A stretch of DNA of 64,000 nt from CAILZL01 sp049840395 (GTDB taxonomy: Bacteria > Pseudomonadota > Gammaproteobacteria > Steroidobacterales > Steroidobacteraceae). The stretch spans positions 1 to 64,000 of the forward strand of contig JASGLD010000001.1 of the NCBI GenBank assembly GCA_049840395.1, in the 5' to 3' direction. The notes beneath the pieces are model-generated. The model was not told the origin of the DNA. It ran no database searches and saw only the letters and a list, made by a program, of their open reading frames with translations. The position numbers and the translations under genes were made by a program. Each line of letters starts with the position of its first letter. The first letter of the stretch is position 1. Positions 1-9,151 of the stretch are shown here, piece by piece.

Positions 1-38
1 AAGGTTAATAGGGAAACACGATAGAATCCGAACAGCAC

Positions 39-380
39 CTACTTGAATGGTTTGAGCACATAGTCGAGGGCGCCGGCTTTCATGGCCTCAATGGCCGTAT
101 CAATGGCGCCGTGGCCGGTCATCATCACGCCTACCAGATGTTGATCCACTTCCTGCGCGGCACGCAGAAAGCTGATGCCGTCCATGCCCGGCATTTGCAG
201 ATCGGTTCATGCCAGGTCAAAGCTGCTCTTACTCAGAGCCTCCAGGGCTTGGGTTGCAGACGGAAAGGCGGTGACATCGTAACCGGCGTCCTCCAGGGTG
301 TGGTACAGCGCGGTCATGTGCGCCGGCTCGTCGTCGACGACCGATAGACGAGCTTTGTGAGGTGTGGAAACTGTATTCAT
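39..380 (-). pseudogene. Receiver-domain response regulator, interrupted by in-frame TGA
   Basis: Single-domain CheY-like receiver. Read from an ATG at 380, it shows the acidic pocket (VVDDEP), the phospho-acceptor strand (TDLQMPGMDG), the conserved T in MMTGHG and the K of LKPFK. The frame is interrupted by TGA at 207-209, exactly where the phospho-acceptor beta strand begins (FDLA-stop-TDLQMPG), with no change of frame on either side. It ends with TAG right after KPFK, so the last receiver helix is missing. Its ATG overlaps the restored stop of the upstream hybrid kinase (ATGA), so the two would be translationally coupled. Either a decayed gene or a sequence with base errors; the kinase before it is also damaged. 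Confidence 0.8.
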
Positions 381-417
381 GATGAGGATGCGACACGGAA
401 AGTAGGAAGCAGTTCGA

Positions 418-3204
418 TCAATGCACGCCGCAGCTCATCCACTTTGGGTGGCTTGCTGAGTACACGATCGACGTCGGCGGGAAGTTCGCCATCGTCCAGC
501 AGGCGTTGTCCCCAACCGGTGAGCATGATGATGGGTGTGGTCGGGTCCGCGGCCTTGATCGTCGGCCGCGTACACGCCGGCCATCCACATAGGGCATGCC
601 CAGATCGGTGATCACAATATCGAAAGCAGAACGACTGTCGCTGCGTTTGCCTGCGGCCAGGAAGGCATCGATGCCGGTCTGGCCGCCATCGGCCACGGTA
701 ATGTGGTGGCCATCGCGTTGCAGTATCTCGCGCAGCGCCTCGATGATAATCGGATCGTCGTCCACAAGCAGTATGTGTTGCGGCGCCAACGGTTGTGCGG
801 GGCGGTGCGGTAGTACTCCACCACTATTGACTGCGGCGCTGGCGAACAGGCAACGCACCGTGGTGCCCACGCCCGGGGTACTGTCGATCTGCAGTTCGGC
901 GCTATGGCGTTGCACCATGCCATAGACCATGGCCAGGCCCATGCCGGTGCCACGTTCACCCTTGGTGGTGAAGAAAGGTTCTAAACACTGCCGCCGTGTT
1001 GCTTCGTCCATGCCGATGCCGGAATCGGTTACTTCCAGCGCCACCATGTGGTGGTTTTCGCCGGTGTCGGCGCCGGGCGTGGCGATGGCGCGCGTGGAGA
1101 GGGTCAGGGTGCCACCCTCGGGCATGGCATCGACGGCATTGAAAATCAGATTGGTCAGCGCATCGCGGATTTCATGTTCCGCACCCATGGTGTCGGGTAA
1201 ATGCGGCGATAACTGCATATTCAGCGTAATGACCACGCCGCGTTGCTGCGGCACATCGCGCCATTTGGCGCGGGTCAGTTCCACTACCTGCTGCACGATG
1301 GTATTGAGGTTGAGGCGCTGCAAATGCAATTGCGTTTCGCGCGGACGGTAAAACTCGCGCATGCGCGCCACGGTATGCGCCACATCCTCGACAGAGCGTT
1401 GGATGGTGGTGAGGTAGGCACGCGCGCGATCGCTGAGTCCTTTCTCATGTTCCAGCAGAGTCTCGGTATACAGCGTCACCGGCGAGATGGCATTGTTGAT
1501 GTCGTGCGCCACACCGCTGGCCATCTGCCCCAGTGCGCGCAACCGTTCCTGCTGCAAGGTCAACTGCTGGTTCTGACGCATCTCTTCATAGGCTTGCTGC
1601 AGAGCGTTGTATAGCTGCGTCTGGTGCGAAGCTAGGGCAACGTGTTCGCTTAGCTGGCGTAAGAATTCGCAATCGTTGCTGCTGAAGCTGTTCGCCGCGA
1701 AACGTGCAGCGATGACGACACCGAATACATTGCTTTCTGCCAGCAAGGGTGCGATCACCAGTGAGCATAGGCCGCCATTGGCCAATCGCTGCGGGAATGG
1801 GAATTTGCTGTTGCTAATGTCGGGCTCGTACACCAATTGACCGCGCACGCAGCGCGACAGGCCGTTCTGGTCGATGGGAATGTGCGCCTGTTCATTCATG
1901 TCCAGCTTCATGGCTAGGGCGCTGCTGCGTTCACCGACATTGGCGACGGTCAACATTTGTTCGTCGGGGGCATACAAGCAAATGCAGCCAAAGTCGATGG
2001 GCAAGCGTTCTTCCAGAGCACGAAGCACTACTTGGAAAATACTTTTCAAATCCTGGCGCTCTCCGATGGCGCGCGTGATTCGTTGTAACAGGTCCAACCG
2101 ACTCAATTGTTCTTGTAACTTGGTCTCGGCCTGCTTGCGTTGCGTGATATCGCGTACGAAGCCGGAAAATTTGCGCTTGCCGGCCTGCTGTACTTCAACC
2201 ACGGCCAGATCCAAGGGGAATACGCTGCCGTCCTTGCGGCGGCCACTCACTTCGCGACCGATGCCGATGATCTTGCGTTCGCCGGTGCGTAGATAGTTGC
2301 TCAAGTAGTCGTCGTGATGTTCTACATAGCCGGATGGCATCAGCATTTTCACATTGCTGCCCAGCAATTCCGCGCGGCTGTAACCGAAGATGTCCATGGT
2401 GGCGGCATTGCAGGATTCGATAGTGCCGCGCTCGTCGATGGTGATGATGCCCTCCACGGCGGTTTCGACGATGGCGTGCAGAATTTCCTGGCTGTCGCGT
2501 ACCTGGCGATCTTGTTCTTCGATACGCGCCAGCATTTGGTTGAAGGCATCGGTCATCAGGCCGAATTCATCGGCCTGCAGTTTCTCGGCGCGTACCGAGT
2601 AGTCGCGTTTGTTACTGACGGCCTGTGCAGTAGCGGCGAGCATCAACACCGGTGCAGTGATTTGCCGTTGTAATGCTCGCGATAGCAGGTAGGCAATCAA
2701 GAAGGAGACACCGGTCATACCCGCAGCAATGAGACTGTACAAGCCGATGCGCTGGTACAGAGCCTGCAGATCCGCTTGCACATACAGTGTACCCAGACGT
2801 TTGTTGCCGCTCTGTTTCACCGGTTCTATGCCAATGAGTTGCGCGTGTTCGAAGCGGTAGCCGTCGTTGCCAGGGTTATTGGGGAACTCGGCTTCGGATC
2901 GATTTGCCGGATAGGTGGCAAACAAATTACCTGTGTCGTCGTACAAGGCAGCCGCGATGATCTGTGGTTCGGCTTTGAACGCACTGAGAATTTCGCGCGC
3001 ATCATCCTGATTGTCGAATGCCAGCGCTGCCGTGCTGTTGGTGGCGATCACCTGTCCCAGTGCGCTGGTGTTGCGCACCATGGTCGTGCGGAAGCTCTGA
3101 AATTCATAGGCGATAAACGCCACGCAGGTCAGCAACAACACCGCGCCGCTGGTCAGCAACAGCATGGCCATGACTTTGCGTTGAATGGGCGCGTCTTTGA
3201 ACAT
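418..3204 (-). CDS. Hybrid sensor histidine kinase (CHASE8-like/HAMP/PAS/GAF/HisKA/HATPase/REC), receiver frameshifted
   Basis: Membrane hybrid histidine kinase. Visible in order: TM helix near residues 12-34, a periplasmic sensor region of about 120 residues (CHASE8-like), a second TM near 155-178, HAMP, PAS (about 240-355), GAF (about 375-520), HisKA with the phospho-accepting His567 (GVAHDINN), HATPase_c with GTGMGLAMVYG, and a C-terminal receiver with Asp867 (VITDLGMP). After VDGRRV the frame becomes random; the correct receiver continuation (PIIMLTGWG, then LSKPP, then a normal end) is in the next frame and stops at 377. The span 377-3204 is one base short of a multiple of three, which points to a single missing base near 565-575. 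It follows a YfiR-like gene and overlaps the receiver gene, forming a three-gene signalling operon. Confidence 0.88.
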   Translation of the reverse strand: MFKDAPIQRKVMAMLLLTSGAVLLLTCVAFIAYEFQSFRTTMVRNTSALGQVIATNSTAALAFDNQDDAREILSAFKAEPQIIAAALYDDTGNLFATYPANRSEAEFPNNPGNDGYRFEHAQLIGIEPVKQSGNKRLGTLYVQADLQALYQRIGLYSLIAAGMTGVSFLIAYLLSRALQRQITAPVLMLAATAQAVSNKRDYSVRAEKLQADEFGLMTDAFNQMLARIEEQDRQVRDSQEILHAIVETAVEGIITIDERGTIESCNAATMDIFGYSRAELLGSNVKMLMPSGYVEHHDDYLSNYLRTGERKIIGIGREVSGRRKDGSVFPLDLAVVEVQQAGKRKFSGFVRDITQRKQAETKLQEQLSRLDLLQRITRAIGERQDLKSIFQVVLRALEERLPIDFGCICLYAPDEQMLTVANVGERSSALAMKLDMNEQAHIPIDQNGLSRCVRGQLVYEPDISNSKFPFPQRLANGGLCSLVIAPLLAESNVFGVVIAARFAANSFSSNDCEFLRQLSEHVALASHQTQLYNALQQAYEEMRQNQQLTLQQERLRALGQMASGVAHDINNAISPVTLYTETLLEHEKGLSDRARAYLTTIQRSVEDVAHTVARMREFYRPRETQLHLQRLNLNTIVQQVVELTRAKWRDVPQQRGVVITLNMQLSPHLPDTMGAEHEIRDALTNLIFNAVDAMPEGGTLTLSTRAIATPGADTGENHHMVALEVTDSGIGMDEATRRQCLEPFFTTKGERGTGMGLAMVYGMVQRHSAELQIDSTPGVGTTVRCLFASAAVNSGGVLPHRPAQPLAPQHILLVDDDPIIIEALREILQRDGHHITVADGGQTGIDAFLAAGKRSDSRSAFDIVITDLGMPYVDGRRVRGRRSRPRTRPHPSSCSPVGDNACWTMANFPPTSIVYSASHPKWMSCGVH

Positions 3205-3205
3205 G

Positions 3206-3754
3206 CTATTCCTCGCCGGGGCCGACGATGTCGGCGGGTCGTAGCAGTTTGGAACTGATGGTCAAGTTGGCGGCCTTGGCGGCTTCCAGTCCGATGCGCA
3301 GTCGAATTTTGTTGGCCACAGTGGCGAAACGAATGATGCCGCCTTCACGGTTGAAGTTATCGGTATCGCCCACGGTCAGTATGTTGCGGCCCTTCAGGCT
3401 GGCGAAAATCTGCGGCAGCCGTGCTGCTTCCGAGCGGCTGATAAACAGAATGTTGCAGTTCTTGATTTCATCCGCAGAGTTGTAGCGTTGCACTGTCAAC
3501 GGTCGGCCATTGATGGTTTCGCCACGCACCGTGTCATCGAGATAGGAGCCGAACGGATCTGTTCCCAGCACGCCCATCACCAGGGGGGCATTGGCATCGG
3601 TAAAGGCCTGGGATGGCCATTCCACGAATTGAGTGAAGTTGAACAGGAACACCGCCTTGAGCTGGTACTCAGGCGTGGCAGTTGCAGACCATGCGTAACT
3701 GCTGAGCAGCATCAACAGACCGCCCAACCAGCGGTTCTTGAGCGACTTGCGCAT
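3206..3754 (-). CDS. YfiR family (DUF4154) periplasmic protein
   Basis: About 182 residues with a signal peptide (MRKSLKNRW, then a hydrophobic stretch ending SYAWSA) and the YfiR hallmark LKAVFLFNFTQFVEWP, followed by ILFISRSEAARLPQ and FNREGGIIRF. YfiR proteins are periplasmic partners of inner-membrane signalling enzymes; here the partner is probably the hybrid kinase, whose ATG lies one base after this stop. The reading frame stays open upstream to 3913, but the signal peptide makes 3754 the more likely start. The Shine-Dalgarno is poor for both choices, so the start is uncertain. Function by family is clear; ligand unknown. Confidence 0.82.
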   Translation of the reverse strand: MRKSLKNRWLGGLLMLLSSYAWSATATPEYQLKAVFLFNFTQFVEWPSQAFTDANAPLVMGVLGTDPFGSYLDDTVRGETINGRPLTVQRYNSADEIKNCNILFISRSEAARLPQIFASLKGRNILTVGDTDNFNREGGIIRFATVANKIRLRIGLEAAKAANLTISSKLLRPADIVGPGEE

Positions 3755-4203
3755 GGGGGAGGTGTGCCGGAATGATTTCAGCATTCGGCTCAGGGTTGAG
3801 TATCCGGGCAATGCCGGGCTGAGCGCCGCCCAGGCTACGCAGCCGGTCAGTTGACGCCACATCCTCAGGTGCCTGGAGGTCTGCAGCCGGTGATTCAGAG
3901 GGAATGGATACATCCGGCTTCCTTATCGTCGCATGCCTCGCTCAATGTTCCTTGCGATGCTTAAGCGCGAGCGATGGTGAGAAGTTCGTCGGAGTAACGG
4001 GCAGCATGCGGCAAATCATTGTTCTAATCCGTCCTAACTACAAAATGCGACGGATGGTCACCTTGCGCCAATTCAAAGTCATCCGCACGAAATGCAGCCG
4101 AGAATAGAGTAAGCATCTGCCGCTCAGGAGTGGTGTAAACCACTATCGGAGAAAGCCCTAACGATTCACGCTCTGGGCGGTTCATGTGCGCGCAGTAATG
4201 CTG
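3755..4203. other. Intergenic stretch, no supported gene
   Basis: About 450 bases between the FIST gene and the YfiR-like gene. It probably holds the promoter of the YfiR/kinase operon on the reverse strand. The open frame running from 3913 into the YfiR gene has no signal-peptide logic and no good ribosome site. I see no RNA gene, repeat or clear terminator. Confidence 0.4.
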
Positions 4204-5394
4204 CTACGGTTTGGGGCGGAACAAAGCAAAAACGCTGGTGTATCCGTGCAGATGGGTGGTGCCGCGCACCGGGCCGATCTCGCCGTTGCAGAACAGGCCG
4301 CCTAGCGGCAGATCGCCAATGTGATGCTTGAAAACATTACTGTCGTGATCGGCGCGGCCATAAAACTCCGCACCGCGCCCCAGGCAGGAGAACAGCAAGG
4401 CGCCGCTGATCTGATTGATGTCGTGTTCGTTTCGATAATGACTCAGCAGTTGCTCCAGTTCCTGAGCGGAGGTGACTGCGTCGCGCAGGTGTAGTTGCAC
4501 CACGCTGTGCTCCGGCACATGCGTGTTGATCAGCAACGCGCCACTGTCCGGGTCGAGGCCTAGAATGGTGCGGATCAGAAAATCGCCCGGACGATATTGT
4601 TCGCGCTGTTCCATCGCCAGGCCGATGAACAACGCATCGGTAAACAGTTTGCGATCGCTGCGTTTGATGTGTTCGTACAGCTCGGTGAGTACTTCGCGCG
4701 GTATCTTGCCATCCAGCGCAAGGATCAAATTTTCATGCGTGGCATTGGCGAACATCGGGTCGCCAATCGGGCGGCAGCCCTGGGCGACGATGACGTCGAC
4801 TTTAAGATTGCCGCTGAGCGTTACACAGATACAGCCTGAGGTATGTACCTGTCCGTTCAACAGCAGGCAGGGCAGACCGGGGCGCTCAACGCCGCTGACC
4901 AATCCGCCCAATTTTTGGGTCTGCGGAAAGTGGCGGTCCAGACCTTTCAGAAACGAGTCGGTGGTAAAGCTGAAAGGATCGGCCATCAGCAACATGCATT
5001 CCGGCAGGGCCTTGCCAACGCCCAGTGCGCTTTCCCACAGACGGCGCTCGGCATAAACGGGCGGTACGTTCTGCTGTTCCAGATGGATGCCGTGAATCTC
5101 TACGCCGGGCAAAACCGCGCCGACCAGGGAAATGGCAGGTTGATCTTCGAGTTCGCGGCCGCCGCCAATCACGCTGACGGTAAGACTTGCGAATAGCTGC
5201 GCGGTTTCGAATTCCCGGCGCAATAGCTCGCCCAACAGCGCAAATTGCGCCTGGTGCTGGCTGGAGATACAAGCCATTACCAGATCGGGTTCGGCGCCAT
5301 TTAATGCGGCTAACAGCCGATCCGCAGCCTGTGCCACGGCTTCACTGAGCGTACTTTCGGTGGCGTTAGCGGAAGCCCATTGCATCAGGGGCAT
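4204..5394 (-). CDS. FIST domain sensory protein
   Basis: 396-residue soluble protein with FIST N-terminal and FIST C-terminal features. The N half contains LVGAVLPGVEIHG and the self-contained LGGLVSGVE segment; the C half contains GALLFSCLGRGAEFYGR and PLGGLFCNGEIGPV, the last two being typical of FIST_C. FIST proteins bind small ligands (proposed to be amino acids) and act as sensory input modules, usually beside kinases or chemoreceptors. It lies on the same strand upstream of the YfiR/hybrid-kinase genes, so a link to that system is plausible but inferred; the 450-base gap argues for separate transcription. Confidence 0.88.
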   Translation of the reverse strand: MPLMQWASANATESTLSEAVAQAADRLLAALNGAEPDLVMACISSQHQAQFALLGELLRREFETAQLFASLTVSVIGGGRELEDQPAISLVGAVLPGVEIHGIHLEQQNVPPVYAERRLWESALGVGKALPECMLLMADPFSFTTDSFLKGLDRHFPQTQKLGGLVSGVERPGLPCLLLNGQVHTSGCICVTLSGNLKVDVIVAQGCRPIGDPMFANATHENLILALDGKIPREVLTELYEHIKRSDRKLFTDALFIGLAMEQREQYRPGDFLIRTILGLDPDSGALLINTHVPEHSVVQLHLRDAVTSAQELEQLLSHYRNEHDINQISGALLFSCLGRGAEFYGRADHDSNVFKHHIGDLPLGGLFCNGEIGPVRGTTHLHGYTSVFALFRPKP

Positions 5395-5524
5395 AGCAAT
5401 ACCTGTAGAACGCGGCCGACGCCGCGCGCATACGATATGTCAGTAGCAATCGATGGTGTTAGCGACTTACCGCGGCGGCAGGTACGCTAGCGGTCTTTTC
5501 AGATGAGTGTGGACCGTTTTCCTA

Positions 5525-6718
5525 ATGAGCAATTCCGACCACGACCCGAGTTACGAACTGGCAACGCTGGCGATTCGTGCCGGGCATGCGCGCACGCATG
5601 AGGGCGAGCACGCCGAGCCGATTTTTCCTACTTCCAGTTTCGTATTTAAAAGTGCGGCCGACGCCGCCGCGCGTTTTGTCGAAGGCGCCACCGGCAATAT
5701 CTATTCGCGTTTTACCAATCCGACGGTGCGCTGTTTTGAGGAGCGTTTGGCGGCCCTGGAGGGCGGCGCGGCGTGCGTCGCCACCGCCTCCGGCATGGGC
5801 GCCATTCTGTCGCTGTGTATGGCGATGCTCAAAGCGGGCGACCATGTGGTGTGCTCGGACAGCGTGTTCGGTTCCATCATCACGCTGTTCAATCGTTACA
5901 TGACCAAGTTCGGCGTGGAAGTTAGCTATGTCCCGCCGCAACAACTGTCGGCATGGCAGGCGGCGGTAAAGCCCAATACCAAGCTGTTTTTCCTGGAGAC
6001 GCCCTCCAATCCGCTATCCGTCATTGGCGATATCCGTGGCATTGCCGATATCGCCCATGCTCATGGCATTTTGCTGGCGGTGGACAACTGTTTCTGCACG
6101 CCGGCATTGCAGAAGCCATTGGCGTTGGGGGCGGATATCGTGATCCATTCGGCCACCAAATACCTGGATGGTCAGGGACGAGTGGTGGGCGGGGCGGTGG
6201 TGGGCAGTAAGGAAGTGGTGGGCAAGGATGTATTCGGCTTCCTGCGCACCGCGGGTCCGAGCATGAGTCCTTTCAATGCCTGGGTGTTCTTGAAAGGTCT
6301 GGAAACTCTGGAGCTACGCATGCGAGCGCACTCGGCTGCCGCATTGGACGTGGCGACTTGGTTGGAGCAGCAGTCGCAGGTGAAGCGCGTGCATTACGCT
6401 GGTTTGTCCTCACATGCACAGCATGAGCTGGCGGCCCGGCAGCAGGTGGCATTCGGCGGCATCATCGCCTTTGAAGTGACTGGCGGTCGGGAAGCTGCAT
6501 GGCGTTTTATCGATGCCACTCGCATGATTTCGATCACGGCCAATCTGGGCGATGTGAAATCCACGATTACCCATCCGGCTACCACCACTCATGCCCGTAT
6601 TACGCCGGCGGAGCGTGAGCAGGCCGGCATTACCGACGGGTTGCTGCGTATTTCGGTGGGATTGGAAGACCTGCGCGATCTGAAGGCGGATCTGCAACGC
6701 GGGTTATCCGCCGTCTAA
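5525..6718 (+). CDS. metZ: O-succinylhomoserine sulfhydrylase
   Basis: 397-residue PLP enzyme of the Cys/Met metabolism family. It converts O-succinylhomoserine and sulfide to homocysteine in methionine synthesis. Signature segments are NIYSRFTNPTVRCFEERLAALEGG near the N-terminus, FLETPSNPL, DNCFCTPALQKPLALGADIV, and HSATKYLDGQGRVVGG, in which Lys212 is the PLP Schiff-base lysine. GGAVVGSKE and the C-terminal THPATTTHARI and LRISVGLED complete the family pattern. ATG 5525 (MSNSDHDP) is preferred over the in-frame ATG at 5507. MetZ versus MetB is judged from the overall sequence pattern, and substrate specificity is not proven. It stands alone, with no met operon neighbours. Confidence 0.9.
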   Translation: MSNSDHDPSYELATLAIRAGHARTHEGEHAEPIFPTSSFVFKSAADAAARFVEGATGNIYSRFTNPTVRCFEERLAALEGGAACVATASGMGAILSLCMAMLKAGDHVVCSDSVFGSIITLFNRYMTKFGVEVSYVPPQQLSAWQAAVKPNTKLFFLETPSNPLSVIGDIRGIADIAHAHGILLAVDNCFCTPALQKPLALGADIVIHSATKYLDGQGRVVGGAVVGSKEVVGKDVFGFLRTAGPSMSPFNAWVFLKGLETLELRMRAHSAAALDVATWLEQQSQVKRVHYAGLSSHAQHELAARQQVAFGGIIAFEVTGGREAAWRFIDATRMISITANLGDVKSTITHPATTTHARITPAEREQAGITDGLLRISVGLEDLRDLKADLQRGLSAV

Positions 6719-7070
6719 TGTGCCTGCCGACCATCTGCACGTCCGGTGGTCGGTGTCAATTGCCTTGCTTAAGGGTTTGGCGTACGCTCCGCGCAGTTCG
6801 TGTTTCTTTTGCCTGCTTTTTTCTCTGGCTTGGCAAGCCGGGCCCTTGTTGATTCCAATCAATGGGCATGGCCCAAATAGCCAACTTCTGAAAAATCCGA
6901 CGAGACCGCGAACGTAGGCCTGGGAGCTGAACCGGCCACACCGATTGCCCGTTAGGACGTGGTGTGGACGAGGGCGGAGCCCGAAGTTGAACCAGGCCTC
7001 GCAGTGAACCGACTACGACAAAAATAGATGCGTATCAGGGGATGCTCGAGGCTTTTTCAGAGAGATTTGT
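6719..7070. other. Leader region of the RRM gene with nested inverted repeats
   Basis: About 350 bases without a gene. The second half contains nested complementary arms: AGGCCTGG (6916-6923) with CCAGGCCT (6992-6999), enclosing CCACACC (6936-6942) with GGTGTGG (6961-6967). A transcript starting upstream of 6916 would fold into a two-stem structure about 70 bases before the RRM start codon. This could be a structured 5' leader or a small RNA. No open frame here is convincing. Confidence 0.4.
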
Positions 7071-7400
7071 ATGACCAAGATCTATGTCGGCAATCTGCCG
7101 TTTTCTGCCAACGAAGGCGAACTGCGCCAGCTGTTCGAACAACATGGCACCGTTAATTCCGTTGCTCTGATCAACGACCGCGAAACGGGCCGTCCCCGTG
7201 GTTTCGGTTTCGTTGAAATGCCTAATGCCGATGCTGCTCGCGCCATCCAGGCGCTGAACGGCAAGGACATGGGCGGTCGTCCTCTGCGCGTTAACGAAGC
7301 GCAGGAACGCGAGCGCGGTGGTGGCGGTGGTGGTGGCGGCGGCGGCCGTCGCTTCGGCGGCGGTGGTGGCGGTGGCGGCGGTGGTGGCGGTCGCTGGTAA
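7071..7400 (+). CDS. RRM RNA-binding protein with Gly-rich tail
   Basis: 109 residues: one RNA-recognition motif with RNP2 (KIYVGN, residues 3-8) and RNP1 (RGFGFVEM, residues 43-50), then ENERERGGG-like Arg/Glu residues and a tail of almost pure glycine with RR and RW interruptions, ending GGGRW. This is the bacterial glycine-rich cold-inducible RNA-binding type, acting as a cytoplasmic RNA chaperone. It is preceded by an AGAGAGATTTGT ribosome region and a structured leader, and followed by a strong terminator, so it is monocistronic. Cold regulation is suggested by family only. Confidence 0.92.
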   Translation: MTKIYVGNLPFSANEGELRQLFEQHGTVNSVALINDRETGRPRGFGFVEMPNADAARAIQALNGKDMGGRPLRVNEAQERERGGGGGGGGGGRRFGGGGGGGGGGGGRW

Positions 7401-7430
7401 TCAGCGGCGCTGCACTCACGCAGATGTCTG

Positions 7431-7466
7431 AAAACCCCGTGATGAAAATCACGGGGTTTTCTTTTT
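7431..7466 (+). terminator. Rho-independent terminator of the RRM gene
   Basis: Perfect 13-bp stem (7431-7443 with 7448-7460), GAAA tetraloop, then CTTTTT. It lies 30 bases after the RRM stop codon. Confidence 0.95.
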
Positions 7467-7807
7467 GCAGATGCCACTGCAATTGAATTCCATCATTCCC
7501 TTCACTGTGTTTTGAGTTGCACCTGCTTGTCGCAGCGTTACTGCGCATTGTTTCGCCGCGGTGCATTGCTCTTTATCCGGCTCGCAGCGAGCGGTGATCT
7601 TCACCAGCGTTTCTAGCGATTGGCACTCTGTCTATGCAACTGCCAGCTGTGCACACTTCATGCATTGTCTTACGCACGAATGCGCAATGGAGATATTCAT
7701 GCGACCTGCGTCGCTGAATGACACTGCGTTTGTCGATAAAGCCTTCAAGTAATCGGGTGTGAGCCGACTGAATCGATAAGTCGGTTCGATGATGCATGAG
7801 GTGTGTG
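7467..7807. other. Intergenic stretch upstream of two unknown genes
   Basis: About 340 bases with no supported gene. Near the end a small hairpin pairs CCGACT (7764-7769) with AGTCGG (7779-7784) 24 bases before the next start codon, so it would lie in that gene's leader. Nothing else recognised. Confidence 0.35.
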
Positions 7808-8431
7808 ATGACGATCAGTAATGATTCTTCACCTGCAATTGCCGTAATGGACTTACGTGAGTTCTTTCACGACTCGGTCCAGCACGCCCTGCACCATCAG
7901 CATGTGGCGGTGGATGATCATACCGAGCACTACCTGGTGAATGTGCTGACCACTTTTGCGCGTACTGAAGCGCTTTACCAGCCCACCGAAGCCGGTATGC
8001 AGCTCAAGCCATTGGCATGCATGCTCGCTGAAGCCAGCGCTGCGCCCAGCAGCGAACAGCAGCGGCAGTTGCTGCAACGAATGGGCGATGTATCGCTATT
8101 CATGGCGGGATTTTTTGCGCATAGCTTTGCGCGCAAGTTGATCGATATCGACTATCAAATTGCCATGGGCGGTCGCGCCTATGCCTGTCTTGCCGACAAC
8201 TTGCGCGGTCGCATGCGCGGGGTGGCATTGGCGCATGTGTTTGCCGAATTGGCAGCCAAGTTCCAGCGTCTGGTGGATGTGTTGAATGAAGTGGCCGACA
8301 TGGCGCGTCCCGCTACCGATCGTGACGTGCTGCGTCTATATGAGATATGGCTGAAAACCGGCAGTCCGCGTGCGCAGCGATTACTGAGTGAAGCGGGCGT
8401 CACGCCGGTGGCGGTACGTGCACATGCATGA
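7808..8431 (+). CDS. Conserved hypothetical protein
   Basis: 207 residues, predicted soluble and helical, with no signal peptide or TM segment. I do not recognise the family. Landmarks are HYLVNVLTTFARTEALY near the N-terminus, MAGFFAHSFARKLIDIDYQ in the middle, and VLRLYEIWLKTGSPRAQRLL near the C-terminus. ATG 7808 has a GAGG six bases upstream and is preferred to the in-frame ATG at 7796. The stop overlaps the ATG of the next gene (CATGCATGA), so the two are translationally coupled and probably work together. Confidence 0.7.
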   Translation: MTISNDSSPAIAVMDLREFFHDSVQHALHHQHVAVDDHTEHYLVNVLTTFARTEALYQPTEAGMQLKPLACMLAEASAAPSSEQQRQLLQRMGDVSLFMAGFFAHSFARKLIDIDYQIAMGGRAYACLADNLRGRMRGVALAHVFAELAAKFQRLVDVLNEVADMARPATDRDVLRLYEIWLKTGSPRAQRLLSEAGVTPVAVRAHA

Positions 8432-9101
8432 AGCGGAGCGGCAGGTTGCCGCGCCGCTGCTGGGTTTACAGCGCATGCTGGCGGAGATCAATGATGTGCC
8501 GGTCGAATACTGTGTGACCGATTTTTTGATCAATGATGCCGCGCATTGCGGTGCGTTGCTGGGCCGTGAACTGACCCGCGAAGAGGATGAGCAGGTATTG
8601 ATCAGTGAGACCGAGGCGGGTGCAGACCTGGGCGTGTACATCGATAAGCAAGTCACCGCTCGTTTGACTCGCAACAATCCGCTGCAATGCTTATCGGACG
8701 ACAATCTGCATGACTTCTGTGCCGCGGTGGAAGGTATCAGTCATTTCCAATATCTAATCTGGTGTTTGCAGCATTCGCGGCAGGTGTCCTTGCTGGAGCT
8801 TGAGTTGCAGGCGGAGGTGGACAAGTACGCTGCGGCCACTTGTTTGTTGCTGCAGCAGTCGAGACGTTTTCATGCTGGATTGCATCGACGTCTGTTTGCG
8901 CATGCCACTTTATTGCCGACGCTGGACGCAGCAAGCCGGCATCGCTACTGGGAGGCCAATCGCTGTGCGGCGCGATTTTGCCGCCGCAACGACGAACGCT
9001 TTCTAAGTTGTCGTCAGCCTCGAATCGAATGTTGGTTGGCGGAGTTGCGCACGCTATTTCGTTGCAGCAATCACCAGAAATTGCGACGGGCGCTGAATTG
9101 A
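8424..9101 (+). CDS. Conserved hypothetical protein, coupled to upstream gene
   Basis: 225 residues, helical, Arg/Cys-rich C-terminal third (RRFHAGLHRRLFAH, WEANRCAARFCRRNDERF). It is not recognised as a named family. The start at ATG 8424 (MHEAERQVA) overlaps the upstream stop by eight bases. The two genes share a size class and helical character but no obvious sequence identity. No enzymatic motif is seen. A two-protein complex is the simplest reading of the coupling, as inference. Confidence 0.65.
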   Translation: MHEAERQVAAPLLGLQRMLAEINDVPVEYCVTDFLINDAAHCGALLGRELTREEDEQVLISETEAGADLGVYIDKQVTARLTRNNPLQCLSDDNLHDFCAAVEGISHFQYLIWCLQHSRQVSLLELELQAEVDKYAAATCLLLQQSRRFHAGLHRRLFAHATLLPTLDAASRHRYWEANRCAARFCRRNDERFLSCRQPRIECWLAELRTLFRCSNHQKLRRALN

Positions 9102-9151
9102 TGGCGATCTATTGAGTACGACTCAGTGGATTCGAGTCGAAGCATTGAAGC

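Noticed and set aside
3758..3913. Extended N-terminus of the YfiR-like protein
   Set aside because: Adding 53 residues would place a signal peptide in the middle of the chain; the shorter start is more consistent.
6720..6917. 65-codon open frame after metZ
   Set aside because: It starts right behind the metZ stop without a ribosome site and its translation has no conserved look.
7082..7477. Reverse-strand open frames rich in proline or histidine opposite the RRM gene
   Set aside because: They are shadows of the Gly-rich coding sequence (GGN read in reverse gives Pro and other biased residues).
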